A stretch of 16,489 nucleotides of DNA from Bryobacterales bacterium (GCA_025456495.1 JALOKO010000022.1:1-16489), one strand, 5' to 3'. Positions 1-6,237 are shown, counted from the first letter of the stretch. The notes: generated from the sequence alone by a model not told the origin. Program-made: numbers and translations.

Positions 1-184
1 CCAGGGCTTTGGCCCCTGACAGTTGGCTGGCTGGGGTCTCTGAGGGCTTCACCTCAGAATAGACCCCCAGTTCGCGGATCTTGCGTGCAATGAGGTGGCA
101 GTACTGGCCACCGGTATCCAGGACAATTGCCTGCGCCGCCGACGGCTTGCGGGGCGAGGTGGAGGGGGTGCCGGAAGGATGCAT
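1..184 (-). CDS. guaA: GMP synthase (glutamine-hydrolysing), N-terminal fragment
   Basis: GuaA makes GMP from XMP, ATP and glutamine in the cytoplasm. Only the first 61 codons are inside the window; the gene runs off the left edge. After a Ser/Pro/Thr-rich leader of about 17 residues, the translation reads AIVLDTGGQYCHLIARKIRE and then LGVYSEVKPSET. This matches the first strand and helix of the class I glutamine amidotransferase domain of GuaA, whose usual form is LVLDFGSQYTQLIARRVRE. The catalytic Cys and the ATP-pyrophosphatase domain would lie beyond the edge. The start is uncertain: an in-frame ATG also lies at 202, giving six extra residues, and neither has a clear ribosome binding site. 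It lies 191 bp downstream of a sulfatase on the same strand, and a good extended -10 box at 267-275 suggests its own promoter. Confidence 0.85.
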   Translation of the reverse strand, partial: MHPSGTPSTSPRKPSAAQAIVLDTGGQYCHLIARKIRELGVYSEVKPSETPASQLSGAKAL

Positions 185-266
185 GAATACCGGTGGACGC
201 ATGGATGCGGGACACAGTCTGCCCCGGTTTGGGGGCGGCGTCCCGGCCCAGGATGCCTGAAGTCCC

Positions 267-275
267 GTTATACCA
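267..275 (-). promoter_or_regulatory. candidate extended -10 promoter of guaA
   Basis: Read on the minus strand this is TGG-TATAAC: a TGn extension followed by a hexamer matching TATAAT at 5 of 6 bases. Transcription would start near 260, giving a leader of about 60-75 nt before guaA. No good -35 hexamer is visible. Instead, two perfect 21-nt repeats end two bases upstream of the TGn element. Confidence 0.4.
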
Positions 276-277
276 TG

Positions 278-319
278 TTGTCCTGTCGCCTCACGGGGTT
301 GTCCTGTCGCCTCACGGGG
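278..319. repeat. two perfect tandem copies of a 21-bp unit
   Basis: The unit TTGTCCTGTCGCCTCACGGG plus one more G occurs at 278-298 and again, with no mismatch, at 299-319. The length is two helical turns, and the pair covers the -35 region and just upstream of the proposed guaA promoter, so a protein-binding role is plausible. Recent slippage or duplication without function is the alternative. Confidence 0.85.
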
Positions 320-351
320 TAGTGGCGGAGACGGACGGCGTAATCCCAGCG

Positions 352-368
352 GTTGGCAGGGGGCCAAC
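352..368 (-). terminator. weak hairpin just after the 376-1776 sulfatase
   Basis: GTTGGC at 352-357 pairs with GCCAAC at 363-368 around a 5-nt G-rich loop. It begins 7 nt past the sulfatase stop codon, which is where a terminator would be expected. No T-run follows on the minus strand, so it is at best a poor intrinsic terminator. Confidence 0.25.
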
Positions 369-375
369 TCAGCGG

Positions 376-1776
376 CTAGCGGTAGGTATAGCCCGTCTCG
401 GGAACGCGGCCCATGTCGCCGCTATCCTCAATCCATTGTTCCAGGCGCGCGGCCAAGCGGTCGCGGGTGGCGCGGTGGGCGGGATCGTTGGCCAGGTTGT
501 TTACCTCGAAGGGGTCAGCCCGGGTGTCGTAGAGTTCCCAGTCAGGCTTGCGGGGCTGCATGAAGAGGGACTGCACGGCGTTCAGCTTGCCTTGGGCGTA
601 GAGGTCCTTCATCACACCAAGGGTGGGGTATTGCCGTTCGATGTACTCGTTGTACTGGGTGTAGGGGCGTTCCGGCATGAAGTTGCGGATGAGCTTGAAA
701 CGCTGGTCGCGCGCCGAACGGATGCGATCCACCGTCATGTCGCAGCGGTCGCGGGCAGCGAAGAGGATGTCGCGGGGCGGCGCGGCATCGAACAGATCCT
801 GCCCCTGGAAAGGACGCTCGGGCACAGCCCCACCTAGCCGCGCTGTGGTGGCGGTCATGTCGATGGAATAGACCAGGTCATTGCGGACTTGGCCCGCGTT
901 CCAGACTTTGGGATACCAGGCAATGAGGGGAACGCGGAGGCCAGCATCGTACAGCCACTGCTTGCCGCGGATGAGGCATTGGCCGTGATCGCCCATGAAG
1001 AAGACGGCTGTGTTGTCCAAAAGCTTCTCGGCGCGCAGGTAGCCGAACAACTGGCCCACCTGACGGTCCAGCAGGTTGGCGCACTCCAGATGGTTGGCGT
1101 ACTCATTCCGCACCACCGGATGGTCTGGCCAGTAGGGCGGCAGAGGCAGGGATTCGGGCGGAATACGCTGCATTTCCTTGCGCGCTTGCACATAGGCCGG
1201 GCCCTTATGGGTGGCGGAGAAGTTCACCTGCAGGTAAAGGGGCTTGTCCTGGGGACGGTCCTGCAGAGAATTGGAATCCCAGGGTTGGGCGACGTTGAAG
1301 TTGAAATCGTCCTTACCCGCGCCACGGGCGCCCGGGGCGAATTCACCCCGCAGATTGACGGTGTGATAGCCAACACGACGGAGATGGCGTGCGATGGTGT
1401 CCACCCCTTGCGGCAACTGGTAGCCGTCGTCGCGGTGGCTGCGGTGGTTGTGAGCGCCGATGGTGGTTTGAAACATGCCGGTGGCAAATGCGGAGCGACT
1501 GGCGGAGCAGACCGGCGCCGTGGTGAAGGCATGGTGGAAGCGAACACCCTCAGCGGCCATTTGGTCAAGCCGGGGCGTGGTGACGATTTTGTTGCCGTAG
1601 CAGCCGAGATCCGGACTGAAATCTTCGGCCAGGATCCAGACGATATTGGGCTTGGGGCCACGCTGCCCGCGGAGGATGGCAGGGAACCCGAGCGCGGCGG
1701 AACCCGCGATGGCGGAGGTGTGCAGGAAGTCGCGGCGGGTGGCGGCCGAGCATGAGTAGGCAGATTGATCACGCAT
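376..1776 (-). CDS. Tat-exported sulfatase, N-sulfoglucosamine-sulfohydrolase-like
   Basis: This is a 466-residue type I sulfatase that hydrolyses sulfate esters or sulfamates outside the cytoplasm. A twin-arginine signal (RRDFL at residues 14-18, then a small-residue hydrophobic stretch) precedes the mature start PKPNIVWILAEDFSP. The E-D pair in that segment is where metal-binding acidic residues lie in the alkaline phosphatase/sulfatase superfamily. The formylglycine motif C90-S-A-S-R94 is a Cys-type site with Ala at the third position where Pro is more usual. GDHG at 262-265 is the second metal site, and the C-terminal WELYDTRADPFEVNNL is typical of the family. ATG 1776 was chosen because it gives a compact Tat signal; the in-frame ATG at 1818 lies inside an inverted repeat. 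The substrate cannot be read from sequence. No maturase gene is in the window. Confidence 0.9.
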   Translation of the reverse strand: MRDQSAYSCSAATRRDFLHTSAIAGSAALGFPAILRGQRGPKPNIVWILAEDFSPDLGCYGNKIVTTPRLDQMAAEGVRFHHAFTTAPVCSASRSAFATGMFQTTIGAHNHRSHRDDGYQLPQGVDTIARHLRRVGYHTVNLRGEFAPGARGAGKDDFNFNVAQPWDSNSLQDRPQDKPLYLQVNFSATHKGPAYVQARKEMQRIPPESLPLPPYWPDHPVVRNEYANHLECANLLDRQVGQLFGYLRAEKLLDNTAVFFMGDHGQCLIRGKQWLYDAGLRVPLIAWYPKVWNAGQVRNDLVYSIDMTATTARLGGAVPERPFQGQDLFDAAPPRDILFAARDRCDMTVDRIRSARDQRFKLIRNFMPERPYTQYNEYIERQYPTLGVMKDLYAQGKLNAVQSLFMQPRKPDWELYDTRADPFEVNNLANDPAHRATRDRLAARLEQWIEDSGDMGRVPETGYTYR

Positions 1777-1785
1777 TACGAAGCC

Positions 1786-1791
1786 AGTGTA
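1786..1791 (-). promoter_or_regulatory. candidate -10 hexamer TACACT, sulfatase at 376-1776
   Basis: TACACT on the minus strand ends 9 nt before ATG 1776. It is one of a set of near-identical hexamers placed 7-15 nt before start codons in this window. If used, transcription would begin within a base or two of the ATG. No convincing -35 hexamer is present; the inverted repeat at 1800-1835 covers that region. No Shine-Dalgarno sequence precedes the ATG. Confidence 0.35.
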
Positions 1792-1799
1792 TCCGAAGG

Positions 1800-1835
1800 C
1801 GCAGGACGAATCACGCACTGTGCGTTCGTCCTGCG
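1800..1835. repeat. strong inverted repeat between the 1898-2416 gene and the 376-1776 sulfatase
   Basis: CGCAGGACGAA (1800-1810) is perfectly complementary to TTCGTCCTGCG (1825-1835), an 11-bp stem. Inside it, CGCA (1814-1817) pairs with TGCG (1821-1824) around a 3-nt loop, leaving a 3-nt bulge. It lies 62 nt past the stop of the upstream gene and 24 nt before the sulfatase ATG. It could act as a terminator for the upstream gene, but no T-run follows on the minus strand. It could also be an operator over the -35 region of the sulfatase promoter. Confidence 0.6.
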
Positions 1836-1897
1836 TACCTCTTGCAGTTCCCTTCGGCGGATAGGCGGGTGTTTTGTGCGTTCAACCAGGTTGTAGC

Positions 1898-2416
1898 TTA
1901 CCGGGAACTCGTTGAAGAAGCCGCCACTTCGTTCAAGAAACGCTTGGTCTCCGCTTCACCTTTTTGCTCAAGAAGCAACTTAACCATTGTCAAAGCGGAG
2001 GAAAAACCCTGGACGCGACCGCGGATCGCAGAAAGTTGACCGTACTCGTCAGAACCCCATGATTTGCCGTCAGCGAAGACTACGGCCTCAACGGATAGAG
2101 TTGCTGGCTTTCCCATGACCTTCATGTCCGCAGGAAGCCCCTGAACCCTTACCATCCCCACGTTGTTCTGTCCGAAAACGGGCGCCACCGGACTGGGAGT
2201 GAACACCTCGGAACGAAGCATCCGCTGGGTCGCCTTCCCGTTTTCCAGTACTTCCAGTTTCACAGAGTAGCCCACAATCGCCGCGCCGTGATTGGTGACA
2301 ATCCGATACTCGACACCGTTTTCTGCCTGTTTGTCTTCCAAAGTAACCTGAATTTCGTTGGCGTATAGGCCCGCTACGAAAACGAGAGAGACAAATACGA
2401 ATAGTAGAAATCGCAT
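1898..2416 (-). CDS. secreted protein of unknown function, 172 residues
   Basis: I do not recognise a named family. The protein starts with a standard Sec signal peptide (MRFLLFVFVSLVFVAGLYA, cleavage likely before NEIQVT). A mature part of about 100 residues follows, with alternating hydrophobic strands and a likely beta-sandwich character (YRIVTNHGAAIVGYSVKLEV, then MKVMGKPATLSVEAVVFADG). The C-terminal third is helical and charged (SALTMVKLLLEQKGEAETKRFL). No catalytic motif or Cys pair is visible. The start is fixed by a strong ribosome binding site, GGAGG at 2424-2428, seven bases before ATG 2416; the longer reading frame to 2599 has no such site and no signal peptide. It stands alone between the sulfatases, with a large upstream gap. 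Small secreted proteins with a VFADG.SWG-like segment seem to recur in this bacterial group, but that is from memory and unchecked. Confidence 0.75.
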   Translation of the reverse strand: MRFLLFVFVSLVFVAGLYANEIQVTLEDKQAENGVEYRIVTNHGAAIVGYSVKLEVLENGKATQRMLRSEVFTPSPVAPVFGQNNVGMVRVQGLPADMKVMGKPATLSVEAVVFADGKSWGSDEYGQLSAIRGRVQGFSSALTMVKLLLEQKGEAETKRFLNEVAASSTSSR

Positions 2417-2428
2417 ACAGTTTCCTCC

Positions 2429-2434
2429 AGTGTA
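2429..2434 (-). promoter_or_regulatory. candidate -10 hexamer TACACT, gene at 1898-2416
   Basis: TACACT ends 12 nt before ATG 2416, with the GGAGG ribosome binding site between them. The 11-mer CTACACTGGAG here (2425-2435) recurs exactly before the gene at 6242-6841. Transcription starting 6-8 nt downstream would cut into or remove the ribosome binding site. So either the hexamer is not the -10 box or the mRNA has almost no leader. Confidence 0.3.
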
Positions 2435-2627
2435 GTTGTGGTTTGACATGGTATGGCCGGCATAGATTGAATCATGCCGCCGAAGAGGGAAGGCGGATGT
2501 TTTCGGGGTGAGCGACCCTCGCATCCTACGGGCAGCAATATGCAACGGTCTCGACCATTGCCCAACTGCAGGAATCGAAGCCGAAACACTCAAATCCATG
2601 TGGCCAACAAGTCACCCAGACATTGAC

Positions 2628-2822
2628 TCAGATACACAGAGAGTTCCCAGTGCAACAGCCATACTGGCCTTGGTTCCCTTCGCAGGTGTAGGTGATGATT
2701 TTGCCGTCAACCTCAGGTATGAACCCACAGGAATCTCGGTTACATGTAAATGGGCAACCCGCGGAGAGCTACGGAAGAATCAGAAGCAGAATCAAGCAGA
2801 AGCGCGCAATCGACTTGAGCAC
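2628..2822 (-). pseudogene. small cysteine-rich secreted peptide gene with an in-frame TAG
   Basis: An excellent ribosome binding site (AAGGAGG, 2828-2834) sits 5 nt before GTG 2822. The frame reads a textbook signal peptide, MLKSIARFCLILLLILP, then a TAG at 2769-2771 (codon 18). It continues in the same frame as LSAGCPFTCNRDSCGFIPEV, then a segment with YTCEGNQGQYGCCTGNSLCI, and ends at TGA 2628-2630. The 46 residues after the TAG contain seven Cys. LSAGC resembles a lipoprotein cleavage box, or SA-G could be a signal peptidase I site. No start codon lies between the TAG and the Cys-rich part. One base change (for example TCG, TTG or TGG to TAG) would explain the break, as would a sequencing error. 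The peptide family is not recognised. A shorter functional product of 17 residues is possible but less likely. Confidence 0.55.
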
Positions 2823-3062
2823 GAATGCCTCCTTGATGGGAATAAGAACTCTTTATCAGTACATTGACATGGAGGTGGTGTGCTGTCAAGACCTATTTTT
2901 GGGTAGTTGATGCGCGTCAGGCGCACCCTGACGACTTGGTGGGATCGATGACCATGGTTGCTTGCGGAGGATGAAGTGCGCAAAGGCCCAGCGGGGCGAG
3001 GACCCGCGTGTTGGATGGCGCTTGGCCTCAGTTCGGATGAATTTTGGGCCACCACGGCCTGC
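2823..3062. other. gap between broken small gene and sulfatase; weak hairpin only
   Basis: No convincing gene is visible on either strand. The one structure is CGTCAGG (2915-2921) pairing with CCTGACG (2927-2933) around a 5-nt loop, 130 nt past the stop of the 3063-4496 sulfatase. No T-run follows on either strand, so it is a poor terminator candidate. The ribosome binding site of the broken Cys-rich gene is at the left end, and no clear -10 box precedes it. The matching gap at 2435-2627, upstream of the 1898-2416 gene, shows nothing further. Confidence 0.4.
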
Positions 3063-4496
3063 TCAGTCCTCGGCAGTGGGCTCCCCACCGCTTTCGTTTC
3101 CGTTGCCCCGGGCCACAGGGGCATCCCGGGCTTCGCTGGCGGGAAGGTAGGCTTGCAGTTGCTTCTTGACGGCGGAGTGCTTCGTATCGGTGGCCAGGTT
3201 GGTCCATTCCATGGGATCGCTTTGGTGGTGGTAGAGCTCTTCCGTGCCATCCAGGTAGCGGGTGTAGCGCCAGCGCTCATCCCGAAGGGAATGGTTTCCG
3301 CGCCCAAAGGTGGTAAGCGTGGGCGTGTTCTTTGGCGCGCGCGGATTGCGGAGGAAGGGAAGAAGGCTGTCGCCCTCCACCACGGGAGGCTTGGGAAGGC
3401 CCAGGGTGTCGGTGAGTGTGGGGTAGATGTCCAGCAGATTCACGGCACGGGTACAGCGGCCTCCGGGGCGGGTGACGCCAGGGACGGACATCATCAGTAC
3501 ATTGTGGGTGGCCTCCTCCCAAAGGGCAAACTTGCGCCAGTGGAGTTTTTCGCCAAGGTGCCAGCCATGGTCGCTCCACAGGATCACTTGGAAGTTGCCC
3601 GCGTTGGGGCCAGTTTCGAGGGCGCGCAGCACGCGACCAATCTGGGCGTCGGCGAAGGCGATGGAGGCCAGATACCCCTGCACTGCCTCGCGCCAGCGAC
3701 CGGCGTCCGTGATGCGCTTGTGATCGCCTTGGCGGGTGGCCATGCGGCGGGCGATGGGGGGCACGTCATCCAGATCGTCCTCCTTCACGGTGGGCAGGGC
3801 GATGGAGGAGAGCGGGAAGAGATCGAAGTACTGCTTGGGCACGTACCAAGGTAGGTGCGGACGGTAGATGCCGCAGGCCAGGAACAGGGGGTCGTTCACC
3901 TTGCGCTCCAGTTGACTGCTGACCCAGGTGGCAACCCCGTAATCGCCCATCTGTTCATCAGAGTGGGGGAGCGGCCCCCAATCGAGATTGCCGGAACCGG
4001 GTACGCCATTGGCAGGCAACCGGGGGGGAACCGGGGAGGGCGGTTGATTGCGAATTTGCGAGGGCCAGTAGTCGTCCCAGCTAAGGGGATCGGGAAAACT
4101 GCCGTGGTAAATCTTCCCCGCCCCGATGGCGCGATACCCGTGCGCGCGCAGATGCATGGGGAGGGTGATGGCGTCCTTGGCCACGGGGGACAGCCGGAAC
4201 GGCTGGTTGTTGTCATAGACTCCCGTGGTGGTGGGCCGCATGCCTGTCATGAGGGCGGCGCGGGAGGGGTTGCAGAGTGGGGCCGCGCAATGGGCGTTGG
4301 TGAACAGCAGGCCCTGGCCAGCTAGCCGATCGAGGTTTGGTGTCCTAGCCTGCGGGTGACCACCCAGACAGCCAATCCAGTCGTTGAGGTCGTCCACGGA
4401 AATGAACAGCACATTGCGTGGCGTGGAGGGGCGCGGGGACTGAGACCAGACCATCGGCGCTGCGGCAGCGGCAAGAAGAGCGCGGCGTGTAAGCAT
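3063..4496 (-). CDS. Tat-exported sulfatase, iduronate-2-sulfatase-like
   Basis: This is a 477-residue type I sulfatase acting outside the cytoplasm. The N-terminus MLTRRALLAAAAAPMVWS is a minimal twin-arginine signal. The mature part begins RNVLFISVDDLNDWIGCLGG, with the Asp pair D35-D36 as metal ligands. The formylglycine site is C75-N-P-S-R79 in AAPLCNPSRAALMTG, a canonical Cys-type motif. Further active-site features are GKIYHG (K128), YRPHLPW (H214) and WSDHGWHLGEK (D309-H310, K317). RPTTTGVYDNN after the active-site helix is characteristic of iduronate-2-sulfatase-like members. The C-terminus carries a polar tail rich in Glu, Gly and Asn. ATG 4496 is preferred over the in-frame ATG at 4538 because it gives a compact Tat signal. 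It and the 376-1776 protein belong to different sulfatase subgroups, so they are not a recent duplication. The substrate is unknown; it is not proof of glycosaminoglycan use. Confidence 0.92.
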   Translation of the reverse strand: MLTRRALLAAAAAPMVWSQSPRPSTPRNVLFISVDDLNDWIGCLGGHPQARTPNLDRLAGQGLLFTNAHCAAPLCNPSRAALMTGMRPTTTGVYDNNQPFRLSPVAKDAITLPMHLRAHGYRAIGAGKIYHGSFPDPLSWDDYWPSQIRNQPPSPVPPRLPANGVPGSGNLDWGPLPHSDEQMGDYGVATWVSSQLERKVNDPLFLACGIYRPHLPWYVPKQYFDLFPLSSIALPTVKEDDLDDVPPIARRMATRQGDHKRITDAGRWREAVQGYLASIAFADAQIGRVLRALETGPNAGNFQVILWSDHGWHLGEKLHWRKFALWEEATHNVLMMSVPGVTRPGGRCTRAVNLLDIYPTLTDTLGLPKPPVVEGDSLLPFLRNPRAPKNTPTLTTFGRGNHSLRDERWRYTRYLDGTEELYHHQSDPMEWTNLATDTKHSAVKKQLQAYLPASEARDAPVARGNGNESGGEPTAED

Positions 4497-4503
4497 AGCG
4501 CTG

Positions 4504-4509
4504 ATTCTA
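4504..4509 (-). promoter_or_regulatory. candidate -10 hexamer TAGAAT, sulfatase at 3063-4496
   Basis: TAGAAT (5 of 6 matches to TATAAT) ends 7 nt before ATG 4496, with no Shine-Dalgarno sequence between. A promoter here would start transcription at the A of the ATG. TTGCCC about 19 nt upstream is a poor -35 candidate. Confidence 0.4.
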
Positions 4510-4593
4510 TCGCCAAGCTGCCGTGTGCGGGCAAGCAACGGCCTTGGAAAAGGAACCAGGCGGTGGAGAGTGACGCGCGTAGGTCCCGGGGCG

Positions 4594-5148
4594 CTAGCGT
4601 TTCGGCTTGTAGGTGGATAGGAAATCGCGCATGCGCCCGTGATGGTAGCCGCGGCCTTCCTCTAGGGGCGCTGTGTCCTGGGAGCGCAGCAAGGCTCCCT
4701 GACTATCCAGCACATAAAAGTGAGGATAGCCGCTTGCCTTCGGATACGCGCCAAGCGCCGCCGCGTTTTCGTTTTCCTTGCTGAAGTTCACCTTCACCAT
4801 TACGTAATTGGCCTTGCGCAAAGCCAGCAGGTCAGGGTGGTCAGCAAAGTAGCGATCCAGGATCTTGCACCAGATGCACCAGGCGCCGCCCACTTCCAGC
4901 AGGACATGCTTGTTCTGCTTCCGCGCGATTGCCACGGCCTGGCGAATATCGGCCGCAGCGTCGCGCGCGGGATCGTACACATCCACCTCGCCGGGGCCGG
5001 CCTCGGATTGCGTGGGCGGTTTCGGGGACACACGCTGGCTGGCAGCGTCGTCCTCGTGCGGCGACAGTACCAGGACCGGCGACGCAGGACAGGCCACTGC
5101 AGCGGCGAAAGAGAGGAAGAGGACCAGCAGTATGACAGGCGGGCGCAT
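4594..5148 (-). CDS. exported thioredoxin-like protein with WCIWC motif
   Basis: This 184-residue protein has an N-terminal signal peptide (MRPPVILLVLFLSFAAAVAC; a lipoprotein Cys at 20 or signal peptidase I cleavage are both possible), so it acts in the periplasm or at the envelope. After a Pro/Asp-rich linker comes a thioredoxin fold: ADIRQAVAIARKQNKHVLLE, the redox motif W-C91-I-W-C94, VMVKVNFSKEN, and the cis-proline segment GYPHFYVLD (P142). Such proteins reduce or isomerise disulfides in exported proteins or in cytochrome maturation. The exact partner is unknown. It is a clear paralogue of the 6242-6841 protein along its whole mature length. ATG 5148 gives the signal peptide; the open frame upstream to 5361 crosses a tandem repeat and has no protein-like character. 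It stands 97 nt upstream of the 3063-4496 sulfatase start, likely as its own unit. Confidence 0.88.
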   Translation of the reverse strand: MRPPVILLVLFLSFAAAVACPASPVLVLSPHEDDAASQRVSPKPPTQSEAGPGEVDVYDPARDAAADIRQAVAIARKQNKHVLLEVGGAWCIWCKILDRYFADHPDLLALRKANYVMVKVNFSKENENAAALGAYPKASGYPHFYVLDSQGALLRSQDTAPLEEGRGYHHGRMRDFLSTYKPKR

Positions 5149-5163
5149 CGTGGACTCGTCTTT

Positions 5164-5169
5164 ATTGTA
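5164..5169 (-). promoter_or_regulatory. candidate -10 hexamer TACAAT, gene at 4594-5148
   Basis: TACAAT (5 of 6 matches to TATAAT) ends 15 nt before ATG 5148. Transcription would start about 8 nt before the ATG. No -35 hexamer is evident; the tandem repeat at 5176-5215 ends six bases upstream of the hexamer and occupies the -35 region. Confidence 0.4.
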
Positions 5170-5175
5170 AAGGAT

Positions 5176-5215
5176 GTGGCCGTATCGGCAGGCCAGTGGC
5201 CGTGTCGGCAGGCCA
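5176..5215. repeat. tandem 20-bp repeat with internal palindromes
   Basis: GTGGCCGTATCGGCAGGCCA (5176-5195) is followed directly by a copy differing at one base (5196-5215, G for A at 5204). Each copy has GGCC-type half-sites at its ends. Where the copies meet they form the palindrome GGCCAGTGGCC (5191-5201). The spacing and the position just upstream of the -10 candidate suggest an operator or activator site for the 4594-5148 gene. Confidence 0.75.
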
Positions 5216-5734
5216 ACAGGGCGCTGGTAGGAGGCTGGGCATGGCGCTGGCGGGCCAAGCAGGAGCGGCGGCAGCGGGGCCCGTGGGGAGGGTCGCTCGG
5301 CCGGCATGGGGAGCTGTCCGGCGGACCGTAGGGTTCCGCTGACGACGCCAAAAGCGAACATCAGACGAAGATCGGGGCTATCCGTGCGACGACAGAGTGT
5401 ACCGATTTCGCTATCGGTTGAGATAAAGTACTACTGAATCTGCAGTTCCACGGCGTTCCACGAAAATGGAGAGATGGGAACACTTTCGTGCGCGCCAGCG
5501 GACGAGGCGTGGCCTTGCCGTTGTCGAGCGGAACAATAAGTCTTTTGTTTGTAACACCAAGAATGAGCGCCCCACGGCGTTGGCATGATTTTTCCAACGA
5601 AACGCAACCAGAAGAGTCGCGGTTGCATCGGCTAAGGGCAGGAAGGTTTGACACGAATTTTGAGATCGATGCGGATTTCTGTTTTATCGTGGCGAATCAA
5701 ATGCCATACTAAATAGACTAAAGGTACTAGTGGG
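5216..5734. other. divergent intergenic region with possible regulatory repeats
   Basis: No convincing gene is seen in this stretch between two divergently transcribed genes. It holds a 6-bp dyad ACCGAT (5401-5406) / ATCGGT (5413-5418) with a 6-nt centre, and a direct repeat GTTCCACG at 5445-5452 and 5455-5462 with a 10-bp period. A TTGACA hexamer lies at 5648-5653, with no good -10 box at 16-18 nt from it. The base composition is visibly less GC-rich towards the right end. Confidence 0.4.
5714..5719 (+). promoter_or_regulatory. candidate -10 hexamer TAGACT, gene at 5735-6169
   Basis: TAGACT ends 15 nt before ATG 5735. It fits the same TA[CG]A[AC]T form seen before the minus-strand genes. 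AAGG at 5721-5724 is a weak ribosome binding site 10 nt from the ATG. The TTGACA at 5648-5653 is too far away to pair with it. Confidence 0.25.
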
Positions 5735-6169
5735 ATGAAGGTGAAAACGTTTTTCGACTTGGGCCTCCCCAGCATCGGCAGCGTGTCGTTGCTGGAGATG
5801 TCGGAGCATCGGAATCCGATGGTAGTTGCGTTGGCCCGCTTCCTCTCAGAGAAGGCGAAGTACTTTCCCGAAGATACGTTTGACGTGAACTATCTGCTCC
5901 ATTTGGCTGGATTTGTTGAGCCGATGGGTGGCGGCAAACGATTCGACTTTTCGAAAATCCGGATTGGCTCCGCTGGGGGAAGCGGAATGCAGCCATCGCG
6001 CGGTTTCGCCACGACCAACAATTCTCTATCCAACCCCTGGCAAGTGGTGTTCGTTCGAGAGCGGACGCGCGCGGTGGAAGCCAACGCCGTCAGGAAACTG
6101 GGTTTGCACGAAGGCAAGCGGGTGTTGTCGCAGCTTTTGAGCAAGGGACAGCACTTCGGCTTGGATTAA
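5735..6169 (+). CDS. hypothetical protein, 144 residues, only plus-strand gene
   Basis: I do not recognise this protein. It has no signal peptide, membrane segment or known motif. The N-terminal half contains a helical stretch (NPMVVALARFLSEKAKYF) and FDVNYLLHLAGFVEP. The middle is rich in Gly and Ser (KIRIGSAGGSGMQPS). The C-terminal half has a basic strand and helix (WQVVFVRERTRAVEANAVRK) and ends KGQHFGLD. A real gene is supported by an intrinsic terminator 24 nt after the stop, a -10-like hexamer and AAGG before the ATG, and its place in a proper divergent/convergent arrangement. Codon choice is less GC-biased at third positions than in the nuo genes, which may mean recent acquisition or low expression. 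It sits between two paralogous thioredoxin-like genes, but no functional link is evident. Confidence 0.6.
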   Translation: MKVKTFFDLGLPSIGSVSLLEMSEHRNPMVVALARFLSEKAKYFPEDTFDVNYLLHLAGFVEPMGGGKRFDFSKIRIGSAGGSGMQPSRGFATTNNSLSNPWQVVFVRERTRAVEANAVRKLGLHEGKRVLSQLLSKGQHFGLD

Positions 6170-6193
6170 GCAACGATTCCTTCGCAAAGGGAG

Positions 6194-6237
6194 AAGCCGA
6201 CGGGCATCCGCATGGATACCCGTCGGCTTTTCGTTTT
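6194..6237 (+). terminator. intrinsic terminator of the 5735-6169 gene
   Basis: AAGCCGACGGG (6194-6204) pairs perfectly with CCCGTCGGCTT (6219-6229). Within the loop ATCC (6206-6209) pairs with GGAT (6214-6217), so the hairpin has 15 pairs with a single C/A mismatch. A TTTTCGTTTT tract overlaps and follows the stem on the plus strand. The convergent gene ends at 6242; on the minus strand no T-run follows the hairpin, so it mainly serves plus-strand transcripts. Confidence 0.85.

Noticed and set aside
889..1755. Plus-strand open frame of 288 codons opposite the first sulfatase
   Set aside because: It is antisense to a clear sulfatase with intact catalytic motifs, and its translation has no domain signature.
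2508..2867. Plus-strand open frame of 119 codons
   Set aside because: It is opposite the Cys-rich minus-strand frame, which has a much better ribosome binding site and signal peptide; the plus translation shows no recognisable feature.
2915..2933. Hairpin CGTCAGG/CCTGACG as a terminator for the 3063-4496 sulfatase
   Set aside because: The stem has only 7 pairs, lies 130 nt past the stop and lacks a T-run on either strand.
5149..5361. N-terminal extension of the 4594-5148 thioredoxin-like protein
   Set aside because: The extra residues read through a tandem DNA repeat and a promoter-like hexamer, and they would bury the signal peptide inside the protein.
5361..5654. Minus-strand open frame of 97 codons in the divergent intergenic region
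   Set aside because: It has no ribosome binding site, signal peptide or protein-like pattern, and it overlaps the repeats that look regulatory.
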